Assembly (NCBI GenBank): GCA_024226315.1
Contig: JAAELT010000661.1
Span: forward strand, 23,426-87,425
DNA length: 64,000 nucleotides
Direction: 5' to 3'
Source of the DNA: a bacterium
GTDB lineage: Bacteria > Acidobacteriota > Thermoanaerobaculia > Multivoradales > J023
In this document: one piece after another, positions 27,838 through 36,158 of the stretch
How positions within the stretch are numbered: position 1 is the stretch's first letter
Layout: every line of letters begins with the position of its first letter
Made by a program: the position numbers and the translations under genes
Notes under the pieces: generated by a model
Database searches by the model: none
The model's input: only the letters and a program-made list of their open reading frames with translations
What the model was told of the DNA's origin: nothing

Positions 27838-28073
27838 CAGGTCGACCCGATCTCTCCTCCCGGCCGCACCAGCTCACCGTCGAGCGCACGATGACGGCGC
27901 CGGCCGACGCGTTGTTCTGCGCCTGGTCGCGGGATTTCGATCGCTGGTTCGCCGCGCCTGGCATCATCTGGATGAAGCCCGAGGTTGGTGCTCCGTACTT
28001 CTGCGAGACCCGCTTCGAGGGCTGGCGGCTGGCGCTCGACATCCTCGACGAGCGCATGGCCGAAGGCGGTTGA
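27834..28073 (+). pseudogene. SRPBCC/AHSA1 gene with internal deletion
   Basis: A 79-residue frame. Residues 1-62 match the start of AHSA1-type SRPBCC proteins (ERTMTAPADALFCAWSRDFD, then RWFAAPGIIWMKPEVGAPYF). The last 17 (GWRLALDILDERMAEGG) match their extreme C-terminus. The 70 to 80 residues between, most of the hydrophobic cavity, are missing with the frame kept. The product is unlikely to fold normally. It is coupled to the hydrolase by ATGA. Confidence 0.72.
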
Positions 28074-28079
28074 GTCGAG

Positions 28080-28997
28080 TCAATCCCTGATCTCCTCGAC
28101 GACCTCGGTCTTGATTAATACGGCGAGGGCCAGCCTGACATGGATCTCGGGTGCGATCTCGTGGCTCAGGAGCTCTTCGATGGTCACGCCGGGAAGGGCG
28201 CTGATGCGCTGGTAGACCTCGTCGTAGGGGGTGTCGTGGGGAGTGGCGAGCTCCGGGTCGAGGTCGCCTTTGATCCGCAGGTTGGCTCGCGTCTCGGGCA
28301 GGTGCACCTCGAAACGGCGCAGGCGATCTTCGAGCTGCTCGAGCCGAGCGAGGAGGCCGGAGAGAGGGCCGATCTCGAGCGCCTCGATGCCTTCGCCCTC
28401 GCGCCGCCGTTCGAACGTGACCTGGCCGTGGTGGGTGTCGAGTAGAGCGAGCAGGGCGCTTTCGCCCGACAGCAGGCCGTAGCGCGCGCTCACCGGCAGT
28501 CCGCGCTCGAGCTCGACCCAGCCGTCGCGCCTCTCACCGATCAGCCGCAGCACACCGGTGCCGCGTTCTCGCTCGAGGCTGCTCAGCAGCTGGTGCAGGC
28601 TGTCCTCGGACAGGTCGCCGAGAAGGCCCCCGGGCGGCGCGGCGCGCAGCTCGACCATTCGCTCGGCCCGCGCCACCACCTCGTCTTCCTCGACGAGCTT
28701 TGGCAGGGAGTCGTCGGCGCCTTTGAGCAGGCCGCGTACCCGGTCTTTTCCTTCGGAGACCACGAGCACGGGCAGACCGCGGGTGCGGCTGTCGGCCCGC
28801 AAAGCCTGGAGCAGCTGCCAGCCACTGTCCTCCGGCATCGGCATGGCGATCACCATGCCGTCGAGATCGGCGAGGGCGAGAAGCGCGTGAGCCTCCCGGG
28901 CGTCGGCCGCGGTGAAGGCGTGATGGCCACCGGCGGTGAGCGCCTCGGCCGTCCACGAGGCGGCGATCAAGTCGGCGTCGACGACCAGAAACCTCAC
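28080..28997 (-). CDS. pseudo-receiver fused to DUF4388 (PATAN-type) domain
   Basis: A 305-residue protein from GTG 28997. Residues 1-120 have a response-regulator receiver fold (MRFLVVDADLIAASWTAEAL, SGWQLLQALRADSR, VLVVSEGKDRVRGLLKGADD), but the phospho-acceptor Asp is replaced by Ala51 in DGMVIAMPMP. The following DUF4388 domain runs to about 215 (GDLSEDSLHQLLSSLERERG, then TGVLRLIGER), and a helical C-terminus follows. DUF4388 proteins occur in bacterial signalling and motility. It follows the TM protein gene by 25 bases on the same strand, so they are probably an operon. Confidence 0.75.
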   Translation of the reverse strand: MRFLVVDADLIAASWTAEALTAGGHHAFTAADAREAHALLALADLDGMVIAMPMPEDSGWQLLQALRADSRTRGLPVLVVSEGKDRVRGLLKGADDSLPKLVEEDEVVARAERMVELRAAPPGGLLGDLSEDSLHQLLSSLERERGTGVLRLIGERRDGWVELERGLPVSARYGLLSGESALLALLDTHHGQVTFERRREGEGIEALEIGPLSGLLARLEQLEDRLRRFEVHLPETRANLRIKGDLDPELATPHDTPYDEVYQRISALPGVTIEELLSHEIAPEIHVRLALAVLIKTEVVEEIRD

Positions 28998-29022
28998 GGC
29001 ATTCTCATCCCGTTCCCGCTCA

Positions 29023-30597
29023 TCACTTACCGGTCGCCTCCTTGCGGATCTTCCAGCCGTCTTCGCCGCGCACCAGCTCGAACGTCTTCCAGGTGGTCCG
29101 GCGTTTCGACTTGGCGACGTAGGTCTGAAAGAACCGGGCAACGGCGCTCGAATCGTCGAGCACCTCGACCTCGACCTGGCTGACGCCAACCTCGATCGTC
29201 GCGGGCGCCGAGATGCGCGACCGGCGCTGGCGCATCCAGGTCTCGCGGTCGAGGTCCGCCGGGCTGTAGTCCGGCGTGTAGCAGCCGATGAAGTCGTCGA
29301 CCCGCTTCTCGGACCAGGCCAGGGCCCAGGCTCGGAGCGCGCTCTCGACCTCGGCGGCAATGTCGACGACCTCGGCGGGTTCTGCTGGAACGCTGTCAGT
29401 GGTCGGAGGCGTCACGGCGGGCTGCTCGTCGCCGCTGGCGGGTTCGCCGGCGGCCGGCGCACCGGTGGTCGCGGTTTCCGGCGGGGAGGCCGTCGGCGCG
29501 GGCTCGATGCTCACCGGCACGTGAGGTGGAGCCGCGGCCGGCCCAGGCTGGGCCGACCGCGCCGCGGCCGAGCCCGATGCAGGTCGTGGCCTGTCGCGCA
29601 GGGACCACCAGGCGCCGGCCACAATGGCCGCGATCGCCAGCACCGCGACGATCGCCAGCCACCGCCGGGACCGTTTCGGCGAGTCGGTCTTGAGGGCGAC
29701 GGACTCGCCGAAGGCGAGTGCCGACGGCCGGCTGGCCGTGGTGCCGCCCGGCGGGCGCAGCTCCCGTTCTGCAACGGCTCCCGGGTGCGGCGCCCGCCAC
29801 GGCTCCTGCCGCAGCGGAAAGCTGCCGGTGTCGACCTCCTCTGGCGGCCGGAGCTTGGAGTCGTAGAGGTTGTCCTCGTTGAACGAGAAGGGGTCGGTCG
29901 CGGTCTCGGGCGACGCGTGCCGCTGCGGGTGCGCGGCGTCCAGGCGCTCGAAGGCGTCCTCCGCGTCTCGAGGCTCCGGCTCTTCAGGCTTCGGGGCCGC
30001 CTCGTCTTCGGCCTCCACGGCTGCCTCTTCCTCGACCTCCGCTTCTGGCGCCGTCTCCCCCTGCGGCTCGATCTCGGCTTCCGGCTCCATGACCTCTTCG
30101 AGATCGCCGTCGTCGTCGTCGACGGCCGGCAGCGGCATGTCAGGTTCCTGGTCGTCCAGAGCGTCGAAATCCACGTCCCATTCAGCCGAGTCGAAGGCGC
30201 TGGGACCGGTGTCCGCGGCCGGTGTCTCGGCCCCCGCCACCGGCGGATACCAGCGCCGGATCGAGGCGATCAGCCCATCGCTGGCCGGATCGACCCAGGT
30301 GAGCGACAATCGCGTCGTCGCGCTGCCGTTGCCGCCGTCCGCGTCGCCAGGTGTCTCGACCACGCGGCCGAGGGCGCGGATCAGGGCGGGCCGCTCGCGC
30401 AGGCCGATCTCGAGGTGCGCCAAGTCGCCGTCGCCGAGATCTTCCTTGGGGCGGATCTCGAACTTCGCCGCCGCCAGATCGGCCGCCGCCTGCTCCAGGA
30501 AGTCCTCGAACGAATCGAACAGGACCTCCAGCCTGGGCACCTCGAAGTCCGGTGCCGGGTGGTCGTCGGTCGCGGCGTTGGAATCGGCGTCTGACAT
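29023..30597 (-). CDS. membrane protein with PilZ-like N-terminus and NTF2-like C-terminus
   Basis: A 524-residue protein. An N-terminal domain (about 20-110, FDSFEDFLEQAAADLAAAKF) has the look of a PilZ-type beta module. An acidic Pro/Glu-rich stretch follows (130-220), then a single TM helix (WLAIVAVLAIAAIVAGAWW) near 315-335, a Pro/Ala linker, and a C-terminal NTF2-like domain resembling Cds6/SnoaL (ALAWSEKRVDDFIGCYTPDY, then RTTWKTFELVRGEDGWKIRK). This layout suggests a cytoplasmic sensor joined to a periplasmic domain. Domain names are from pattern only. Start ATG 30597; no clear ribosome site. Confidence 0.66.
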   Translation of the reverse strand: MSDADSNAATDDHPAPDFEVPRLEVLFDSFEDFLEQAAADLAAAKFEIRPKEDLGDGDLAHLEIGLRERPALIRALGRVVETPGDADGGNGSATTRLSLTWVDPASDGLIASIRRWYPPVAGAETPAADTGPSAFDSAEWDVDFDALDDQEPDMPLPAVDDDDGDLEEVMEPEAEIEPQGETAPEAEVEEEAAVEAEDEAAPKPEEPEPRDAEDAFERLDAAHPQRHASPETATDPFSFNEDNLYDSKLRPPEEVDTGSFPLRQEPWRAPHPGAVAERELRPPGGTTASRPSALAFGESVALKTDSPKRSRRWLAIVAVLAIAAIVAGAWWSLRDRPRPASGSAAARSAQPGPAAAPPHVPVSIEPAPTASPPETATTGAPAAGEPASGDEQPAVTPPTTDSVPAEPAEVVDIAAEVESALRAWALAWSEKRVDDFIGCYTPDYSPADLDRETWMRQRRSRISAPATIEVGVSQVEVEVLDDSSAVARFFQTYVAKSKRRTTWKTFELVRGEDGWKIRKEATGK

Positions 30598-30666
30598 CGG
30601 TCCCCAAGAGACGGCTCGGCCCTCCCCCCGCGAATCCCAGCCGAGTTTTCGAATCTCGAGGATCGA

Positions 30667-30774
30667 TTATATCTCGGTCAGGAGGGTCTCGAGGGCCTCG
30701 GCCATCAGCTCGATGCAACGGTCCATCGGCAACAGCCGGCGGATCTCGGACCGGCTGATGACGAGTGTGCTCAT
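30667..30774 (-). pseudogene. N-terminal remnant of ornithine cyclodeaminase/mu-crystallin family
   Basis: A 35-residue frame whose LVISRSEIRRLLPMDRCIEL and MAEALETL match the first residues of ornithine cyclodeaminase-like enzymes (about 310-340 residues normally). The rest is gone and the frame ends in TAA. Its ATG overlaps the stop of formate-tetrahydrofolate ligase (ATGA), a relic of former coupling. Confidence 0.72.
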
Positions 30775-32405
30775 ACCAGCCCGATCACCTCACCGTCCAC
30801 CAGGTCCATGTGCTCGGCTTGCGGCTTGGCGCGCAGGCCCGGCATGCGCATGATGTCACCCAGCAGCGCCACCAGGAAGCCGGCGCCGGCGGAGACGATC
30901 AGGCCGCGCACGGTGGTCTCGAAGTCGGTCGGCCGCCCCAGCAGCTTGGGGTCGTCGGACAGCGAGACCGGGGTCTTGGCGACGCAGATCGGCAGGTGGT
31001 TGTAGCCGAGCCTGCGGACCAGGCGCAGGTCGCGTTCCGCGCCCTTGGTCCACAGCACGCCGCGTGCGCCGTAGATCAGGCTGGCGATCTTGTTCATCTT
31101 GGCCTTCACCGGCTCTTCCCAGTCGTAGAGCGGCCGGAACGGGTTGGGCTCGGTCTCGGCCTGCGCCATCACCAGCTCGGCGAGCTCGGTGGCGCCTTCG
31201 CCGCCGCGCTCGAAGCCGTCGCACACCGCGAAGGGCACGGCCAGCCCCTCGCAGGCCTCGCGCACCACTCGGATCTCGTCGTCGCTGTCGGTGGCGAAGC
31301 GATTGAGCGTCACCACTGGCGACTCACCGAAGTGGCGGATGTTCTCGATGTGCTTGTGCAGGTTGACCAGCCCCCGCTCGACCGCCGCCGGATCGGTCTG
31401 CCCGAGCTTCTTCTTGAGTACGCCACCATGCCGTTTCAGAGCTCGGACGGTGGCCACCAGCACCACCGCGGCGGTGTCGAGGCCGGCGTAGGAGCACTTG
31501 ATGTCGAAGAACTTCTCCGCCCCCAGGTCGAAACCGAAGCCGGCCTCGGTGATCGTCCAATCGGCATGGGCCATGGCCATCTTGGTGGCGATGACCGAGT
31601 TGCAGCCGTGGGCGATGTTGGCGAACGGTCCGCCGTGGACGAAGGCGGGCACTCCCTCTCCGGTCTGCACCAGGTTGGGCCGCAGTGCGTCTTTCAGCAG
31701 CACCATCATGGCGCCGACGGCGTTGAGGTCGGTGGCGGTCACCGGCTTGCGGTCGCGATCGAGGGCCACCAGCGTGCGGCCGAGCCGCTGGCGCAGGTCG
31801 TCCTCGTCCTCGGCCAGGCACAGCGTCGCCATCACCTCCGAGGCCGGCGTGATGTCGAAGCCCCCCTCGCGGGGAAGGCCCTCGCCGGGCCCGCCGAGGC
31901 CGATCACCACGTGGCGCAGCGCGCGGTCGTTGAGATCGATCACCCGCCGCCAGGCGATGCGACGCTGCTCGATGCGCAGCGAGTTGTCGTGGTGCAAGTG
32001 GTTGTCGAGCAGGGCGGCGAGCAGGTTGTTGGCGCTCGTGATGGCATGGAAGTCGCCGTTGAAGTGGAGATTGATGTCGACCCGCGGCTCCAGGATCGCG
32101 CGCCCTCCGCCGGTGGCGCCACCCTTCATGCCGAACACCGGCCCGAGGGATGGCTCGCGCAGCGCCAGGCAGACCTTCTGGCCGATCTTGGCGAATCCCT
32201 GGGCGAGGCCGATCGAGGTCGTCGTCTTGCCCTCGCCGGCGTCGGTCGGCGTGATCGCCGAGACCAGGATCAGGCGCCCCGGCGGTCGTCCCGAGTCCCG
32301 GGCCGCCAGCTGCACCTTGGCCTTGTCGTAACCATAGGGAATCAGGTGGTCGGGCGAGATGTCGAGGGACGCGGCGACGTCGGTGATCGGCTTTGTATTC
32401 CCCAT
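30771..32405 (-). CDS. fhs: formate-tetrahydrofolate ligase
   Basis: A 544-residue enzyme catalysing formate + THF + ATP to 10-formyl-THF. The P-loop TPTDAGEGKTTT is at 53-64. Other family blocks are present: REPSLGPVFGMKGGATGGG, NLHFNGDFHAITSANNL, HGGPFANIAHGCNSV and GFGFDLGAEKFFDIKC. It feeds one-carbon units into purine and methionine synthesis; no other Wood-Ljungdahl genes are visible. Length is normal (about 555). AGGAGAG lies before ATG 32405. I looked for a THF riboswitch upstream and saw none. Confidence 0.96.
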   Translation of the reverse strand: MGNTKPITDVAASLDISPDHLIPYGYDKAKVQLAARDSGRPPGRLILVSAITPTDAGEGKTTTSIGLAQGFAKIGQKVCLALREPSLGPVFGMKGGATGGGRAILEPRVDINLHFNGDFHAITSANNLLAALLDNHLHHDNSLRIEQRRIAWRRVIDLNDRALRHVVIGLGGPGEGLPREGGFDITPASEVMATLCLAEDEDDLRQRLGRTLVALDRDRKPVTATDLNAVGAMMVLLKDALRPNLVQTGEGVPAFVHGGPFANIAHGCNSVIATKMAMAHADWTITEAGFGFDLGAEKFFDIKCSYAGLDTAAVVLVATVRALKRHGGVLKKKLGQTDPAAVERGLVNLHKHIENIRHFGESPVVTLNRFATDSDDEIRVVREACEGLAVPFAVCDGFERGGEGATELAELVMAQAETEPNPFRPLYDWEEPVKAKMNKIASLIYGARGVLWTKGAERDLRLVRRLGYNHLPICVAKTPVSLSDDPKLLGRPTDFETTVRGLIVSAGAGFLVALLGDIMRMPGLRAKPQAEHMDLVDGEVIGLV

Positions 32406-32552
32406 GGCTCTCTCCTGTGATCGTGTTGGCGCGCCGAGCCTAGCAGGGTCGGCGGTCCTGATAACCGTCAGTTAGGGTAGGGTGGGAGCACCCAGGCTGC
32501 TGGTGCGATCGGCCTGCTCCGTCCTCGGCCATCAGGCCGCCCGCTCAGGTTT

Positions 32553-33011
32553 CTAGTTGCCTTGGCGGTCGAGCTCGCGGGCGCGCCTGAGCAGCCGGTC
32601 GATCGTTTCCTGGCGACGCGCGGGATTGAGCGGCATGCCGCTGCCGCGGAGGCTGTTGTCAAAGTCGGCGATCAAGGCGTTGAGCTCTGAGAGCGCCTCC
32701 GTGGCTTTCTGACACGAGTCCCGAGGACAGCCGCATTCGGTGTCCGCATCGTAGAGCTGGCCCTTGAGCCGCTCCATGAACAGATCCCAGGACTCCATGT
32801 CGATGGGCGGTTTGGAGTAGTCGCGGAGCTCGCGGGAGAAGCTCTCGCTGGCCGTCTCCGCCGCGGTGACGCAGCGCCCGGCACCGACCGAGGAGCCCTT
32901 GCGGCCCAGACCGGATCCCAGGTCCGAAATGTTCTCGATCCACGTCGGTGCGTTGACGTAGATCAGGTAGATGACCACGGCGAAGATGGCGTACTTGATG
33001 ATTTTGCCCAT
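32553..33011 (-). CDS. small membrane-anchored protein, unknown
   Basis: A 152-residue protein with an N-terminal membrane helix (IIKYAIFAVVIYLIYVNAPTW) and a helical soluble domain with cysteines (DTECGCPRDSCQKATE). No family recognised. Topology suggests the soluble part is outside the membrane, where Cys pairs could be disulfides. Start ATG 33011 is nine bases after TATAGT. The gene is adjacent to the phosphatase-fold gene. Confidence 0.65.
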   Translation of the reverse strand: MGKIIKYAIFAVVIYLIYVNAPTWIENISDLGSGLGRKGSSVGAGRCVTAAETASESFSRELRDYSKPPIDMESWDLFMERLKGQLYDADTECGCPRDSCQKATEALSELNALIADFDNSLRGSGMPLNPARRQETIDRLLRRARELDRQGN

Positions 33012-33020
33012 TGGCCTGAG

Positions 33021-33026
33021 ACTATA
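33021..33026 (-). promoter_or_regulatory. -10 TATAGT of the small membrane protein
   Basis: TATAGT on the minus strand, then nine bases, then ATG 33011. It lies just downstream of the stop of the phosphatase-fold gene's operon, so this gene probably has its own transcript. Confidence 0.4.
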
Positions 33027-34400
33027 TCAGTTGTCTGGTGCCACGCCGCGCGAGACGCCAGCGGGAGCGCCCCAGGCGGTCAGGGCGTGATCGAAGCGGA
33101 CGATCGCCGGCGCCCGCCAGCCGGGCGCGTCGGTCATGACGAAGCCCAGGCTGGCCTCGCGGTGCATGGAGCCGTGGGTCCAGCGCAATCTGCCGGTCGA
33201 GATGCGGGAGCCGAGGACGGTGTAGGCGGCGCCGTACATGTAGCCTTCAGCGGTGCCGCAGATCACCGATGCCGGGTTGGCCACCAGCTCGAATCCCTGG
33301 ACGGTGCGAAAGAGGGCGTCCGGGTAGATGGCGTCGCTCGTGGCCTCGAGCCACCAGGCGTCGGAGTGCCAGGTCGGCTCTTCCGAGTCGGGGTTCTCAT
33401 CGATCAGCGCGGCGTAGCCCAGCGGGTCGCCGGTGAGAGGCTGGTAGGAGAACGAGTCACCATCCTCGTCCGACCGGCGCAGCAGGCGGGCGTCACCGTC
33501 CTCCGTGATCAGGCGCCAGCCATCACCGTCGATCGTCGCGCACAGGTTCACGCCCTCGACATCGGCCAGGATCCGGGCGACGTTCACCTCCTCGCCTTCC
33601 GCGGTGAAGGCGACCAGGCTGGAGACCAGGCCGTAGGGTACGAAGACCACGTCCCGTGGTCGTCGCAGGTGCCCCGAGATCCGGTAGCCCTCGTCGCGTA
33701 GAGCCTTCTTGACACCTCGGCGGACGTTGCGCAGGGGATCGCCGCCCGAAAGCCCATGGTCCGAGTAGATCGTCACGGTAAAGGGGCCGGCGTCGCCGCG
33801 CTCCGCGAGCGCCCGCAGGGCGGCGTCGAGATGGCGCAGAAAATGCTCCAGCGAGTCCGGACCCTTGACGTGTCCCATGAGGTCGGTGAGGTCGTGGTAG
33901 AGATGGAACACCGGCTCGTCGGACGCCGCGAAGGCGGCCAGCGATTCGTCGATGTCCTGTCGCCCGGACTTCTGCAGGTGGAAGATCTTGATCCCCTTCT
34001 TGAACACTCCCCTCGGCTGCCAGTGGAAGAACTCGCGCCATGGAAAGCGCAGGTGGTGGTAGCTGAAGAGGCCGCCGCCCAGCTTGCGGTTTTGCTGGCG
34101 GTCGAAGTAGCGGTGCTCATAGCCGGGGGATCGCTCGAGGTCGAACGGCTCCAGGATGCCTCCCAGAGCCAGGCTGGTGGTCGAGGGAAAGGTGCTGATC
34201 AACGGCACCGGCCGGTGGAAGTCGCGGAAGATCGCCTGGTCGCCGAGCGCCGGGTCGGTGACCCGCTCGACCACCCCGTAAGGCACCGCATCGAGGGCGA
34301 TCATCAGCAGCCGCGGGCCTTCGGGGCTGACCGCGCTCTCTGAGCTGGCAGTGGGGGCGACCGCCAGACAGAGCCCGAAGACGAGGATCGCGCGCCGCAT
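33027..34400 (-). CDS. secreted alkaline-phosphatase-superfamily enzyme
   Basis: A 457-residue exported protein (signal MRRAILVFGLCLAVAP then TASSESA). It shows the alkaline phosphatase/phosphodiesterase pattern: metal Asp in LMIALDAVPYG, a Thr/Ser nucleophile in STFPSTTSLALGG, YHDLTDLMGH, IYSDHGLS (metal Asp/His) and RWTHGSMH near the end. Substrate unknown; phosphodiesterase or phosphonate hydrolase are possible. Start ATG 34400 is chosen because the longer frame runs through the neighbouring SDR remnant. Confidence 0.76.
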   Translation of the reverse strand: MRRAILVFGLCLAVAPTASSESAVSPEGPRLLMIALDAVPYGVVERVTDPALGDQAIFRDFHRPVPLISTFPSTTSLALGGILEPFDLERSPGYEHRYFDRQQNRKLGGGLFSYHHLRFPWREFFHWQPRGVFKKGIKIFHLQKSGRQDIDESLAAFAASDEPVFHLYHDLTDLMGHVKGPDSLEHFLRHLDAALRALAERGDAGPFTVTIYSDHGLSGGDPLRNVRRGVKKALRDEGYRISGHLRRPRDVVFVPYGLVSSLVAFTAEGEEVNVARILADVEGVNLCATIDGDGWRLITEDGDARLLRRSDEDGDSFSYQPLTGDPLGYAALIDENPDSEEPTWHSDAWWLEATSDAIYPDALFRTVQGFELVANPASVICGTAEGYMYGAAYTVLGSRISTGRLRWTHGSMHREASLGFVMTDAPGWRAPAIVRFDHALTAWGAPAGVSRGVAPDN

Positions 34401-34405
34401 GCTCG

Positions 34406-34594
34406 TCACGCCATGAGCCGACTCGCCGAGGCCGCCAGCCGGGCGGCGCAGAAGCCGAGGTGATCGCGCAGACCGCTCAGCGGGCCAATCAGGCTTGGCC
34501 GTGTCGCGACCCCGCATCGCGCGCTCCAGCGACGCGCGGTCGCGCAGGTCGCCGGTGGCGACCTCGACATCGAGCCGGTGACCAGGGCCTTCAT
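34406..34594 (-). pseudogene. remnant of an NAD-dependent epimerase/SDR gene
   Basis: It starts MKALVTG, the usual SDR start, then shifts frame to LDVEVATGDLRDRASLERAM and RGRD, which is the second strand-helix of extended SDRs. The glycine-rich loop and everything between, and everything after, are missing. Several residues further on read as unrelated sequence. The start, the frame jump and the truncation mark it as a dead gene. Confidence 0.68.
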
Positions 34595-34930
34595 CGGGCG
34601 CTCAGTCTACCGCTGCCCCGGACGGCTCTGCCTCAAGTAAAGAAGTGCCAGGCTGCCAGCCGCGCCATGTCGGAAGGCCGCGAGTGCGATTCCATCACCA
34701 CCGAGGGCCTGGACCTTTTTGACGTCGTAGCGCTGGCGGAGATCGTGGTGCCGGTCGCCGGCGGTTTGCATGCTGGGGCCGGAGCGGGGCGCCCGGTGGT
34801 AGGTTGTCGACGCGGGTGGTAGACTCGCCGGCAGCTTTCGAGCCGAGATTGCATGACGGGTTTCTCTCGGAGAGGTTCCGAGAGGTCGGCGTGTGGCTGT
34901 GCTCGAACCCAGCAATGGAGGAATCGTGTC
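34595..34930. other. intergenic region, no clear gene
   Basis: A 336-base gap between the dead SDR gene and the small secreted protein. No promoter or RNA stands out. The ribosome site GGAGG just before 34931 is the only element. Confidence 0.4.
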
Positions 34931-35311
34931 ATGAGCAGGAAAACCATCGCTTCGCTTTCGATCCTGGCCCTGTTGACGATGTTCGGCTTCTCGGTAGCGG
35001 CCGAGCACGACGAGAAGACAAAGGACGGAATGTGGACGGGCGAAGTCGTAGATCTCGCCTGCTACGTCGGTAGCGGCGCCAAGGGCTCCGACCATGCCGG
35101 GTGTGCCAAGTCCTGTGTCAAGAACGGCCAGCCCATGGGGCTTCTGACCGACGACGGCACGCTGGTGCTGCTGGCGGCAGACCACAAGGACGGCGCGCCC
35201 TACGAGGCGCTCAAGGCGCTTGCTGGCGAGAAGGCGGCCGTGCAGGGCAAGCTCGCGGAAAAGGACGGTATGAAGGTCGTCACAGTGACCGGCTCGAAGG
35301 CTGCTTCCTGA
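34931..35311 (+). CDS. secreted cysteine-containing conserved protein
   Basis: A 126-residue exported protein (signal MSRKTIASLSILALLTMFGF). The mature part has WTGEVVDLACYVGSGAKG, then DHAGCAKSCVKNGQPMGLLT, a pattern I have seen in acidobacterial proteins with conserved Cys and His, perhaps metal- or haem-related. A good ribosome site (GGAGG) precedes ATG 34931. The cytochrome gene starts six bases after it, so they are probably one operon and may share redox function. Confidence 0.75.
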   Translation: MSRKTIASLSILALLTMFGFSVAAEHDEKTKDGMWTGEVVDLACYVGSGAKGSDHAGCAKSCVKNGQPMGLLTDDGTLVLLAADHKDGAPYEALKALAGEKAAVQGKLAEKDGMKVVTVTGSKAAS

Positions 35312-35317
35312 CAGGTC

Positions 35318-36139
35318 TTGAAATCCAAGGGTCTGAGAGCTAGAGCCACCAGGGGCCGCCGTCTGCTGCTCGCCGCGGCAGCCGCCGGGCTCCTGGCTCT
35401 CGCCGCGCTGCCGGCGGCGCGCTGGATCCTCTGGCGCCGGGAGCTCAACCCGGTGCTGCGCGGCAGCCTCCTGGCAGGGCGGCAAGGCTGCCCTGCCTGC
35501 CACCTGCCCTACCGCGCGGTCGAGATCTCCAATCCCGGCAGCCGCTGGGGCAGCGTGCCGCGATTCCAGGCCGGCAACTTCATGATGTACGGCGAGAGCC
35601 GCCGGGACATCGAGGAGTTCATCCGCTTCGGCGCTCCGCGCTCGTGGCTCGACGCGCCCGAGACGCTCGAGCGTCTCGAAAGCCAGCGTCTGCGGATGCC
35701 GGCCTACGGCTCTTCTCTATCGGACGACCAGGTCGCCGACCTGGTGGCCTGGGCGTCTGTCATGGAAGGCATCGAGCCGGTGGGCGGTGAAGCGGTGGCG
35801 GCGGGGCGACAGCTGGCCCGAGAGCACGGTTGTCTGTCCTGTCACGGAATCGAGGGCTCCGGCGGTCTACCCAACCCAGGATCGTTGGGCGGCTTCGTGC
35901 CGGGGTTCGTCGGCGGCAATTTCGCCGACCTGGTGAGAGACGAAGACGAGTTTCGCGAGTGGATCCTGGACGGCACCAGCTCCCGGCTGGAGAGGAACCC
36001 CGTCGTACGATTCTTCTGGCGGCGCCAGAAGGTAGCGATGCCGGCCTACCGGGACGATCTCGACGGTCAGCAGATCGGCGAGCTCTGGCGGTGGGTTCAG
36101 GCGCTGCGCGCCGCCGAACGCCCAACCTCCGAGCCTTGA
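35318..36139 (+). CDS. di-haem cytochrome c, membrane-anchored
   Basis: A 273-residue protein with an N-terminal anchor (LLLAAAAAGLLALAALPAAR) and two covalent haem motifs, CPACH near residue 57 and CLSCH near 172. Methionines in MPAY blocks (RMPAYGSS, AMPAYRDD) follow each and could be the axial ligands. Each haem domain ends with SDDQVADLVAW-like helices typical of class I cytochromes. It probably passes electrons in the periplasm. TTG 35318 is assumed as start as no ATG is in frame. Confidence 0.85.
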   Translation: MKSKGLRARATRGRRLLLAAAAAGLLALAALPAARWILWRRELNPVLRGSLLAGRQGCPACHLPYRAVEISNPGSRWGSVPRFQAGNFMMYGESRRDIEEFIRFGAPRSWLDAPETLERLESQRLRMPAYGSSLSDDQVADLVAWASVMEGIEPVGGEAVAAGRQLAREHGCLSCHGIEGSGGLPNPGSLGGFVPGFVGGNFADLVRDEDEFREWILDGTSSRLERNPVVRFFWRRQKVAMPAYRDDLDGQQIGELWRWVQALRAAERPTSEP

Positions 36140-36158
36140 CCGAGCCTGACGGCTCGCG

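Noticed and set aside
32406..32552. THF riboswitch upstream of fhs
   Set aside because: The fhs leader is short and lacks the conserved core; nothing fold-like is visible.
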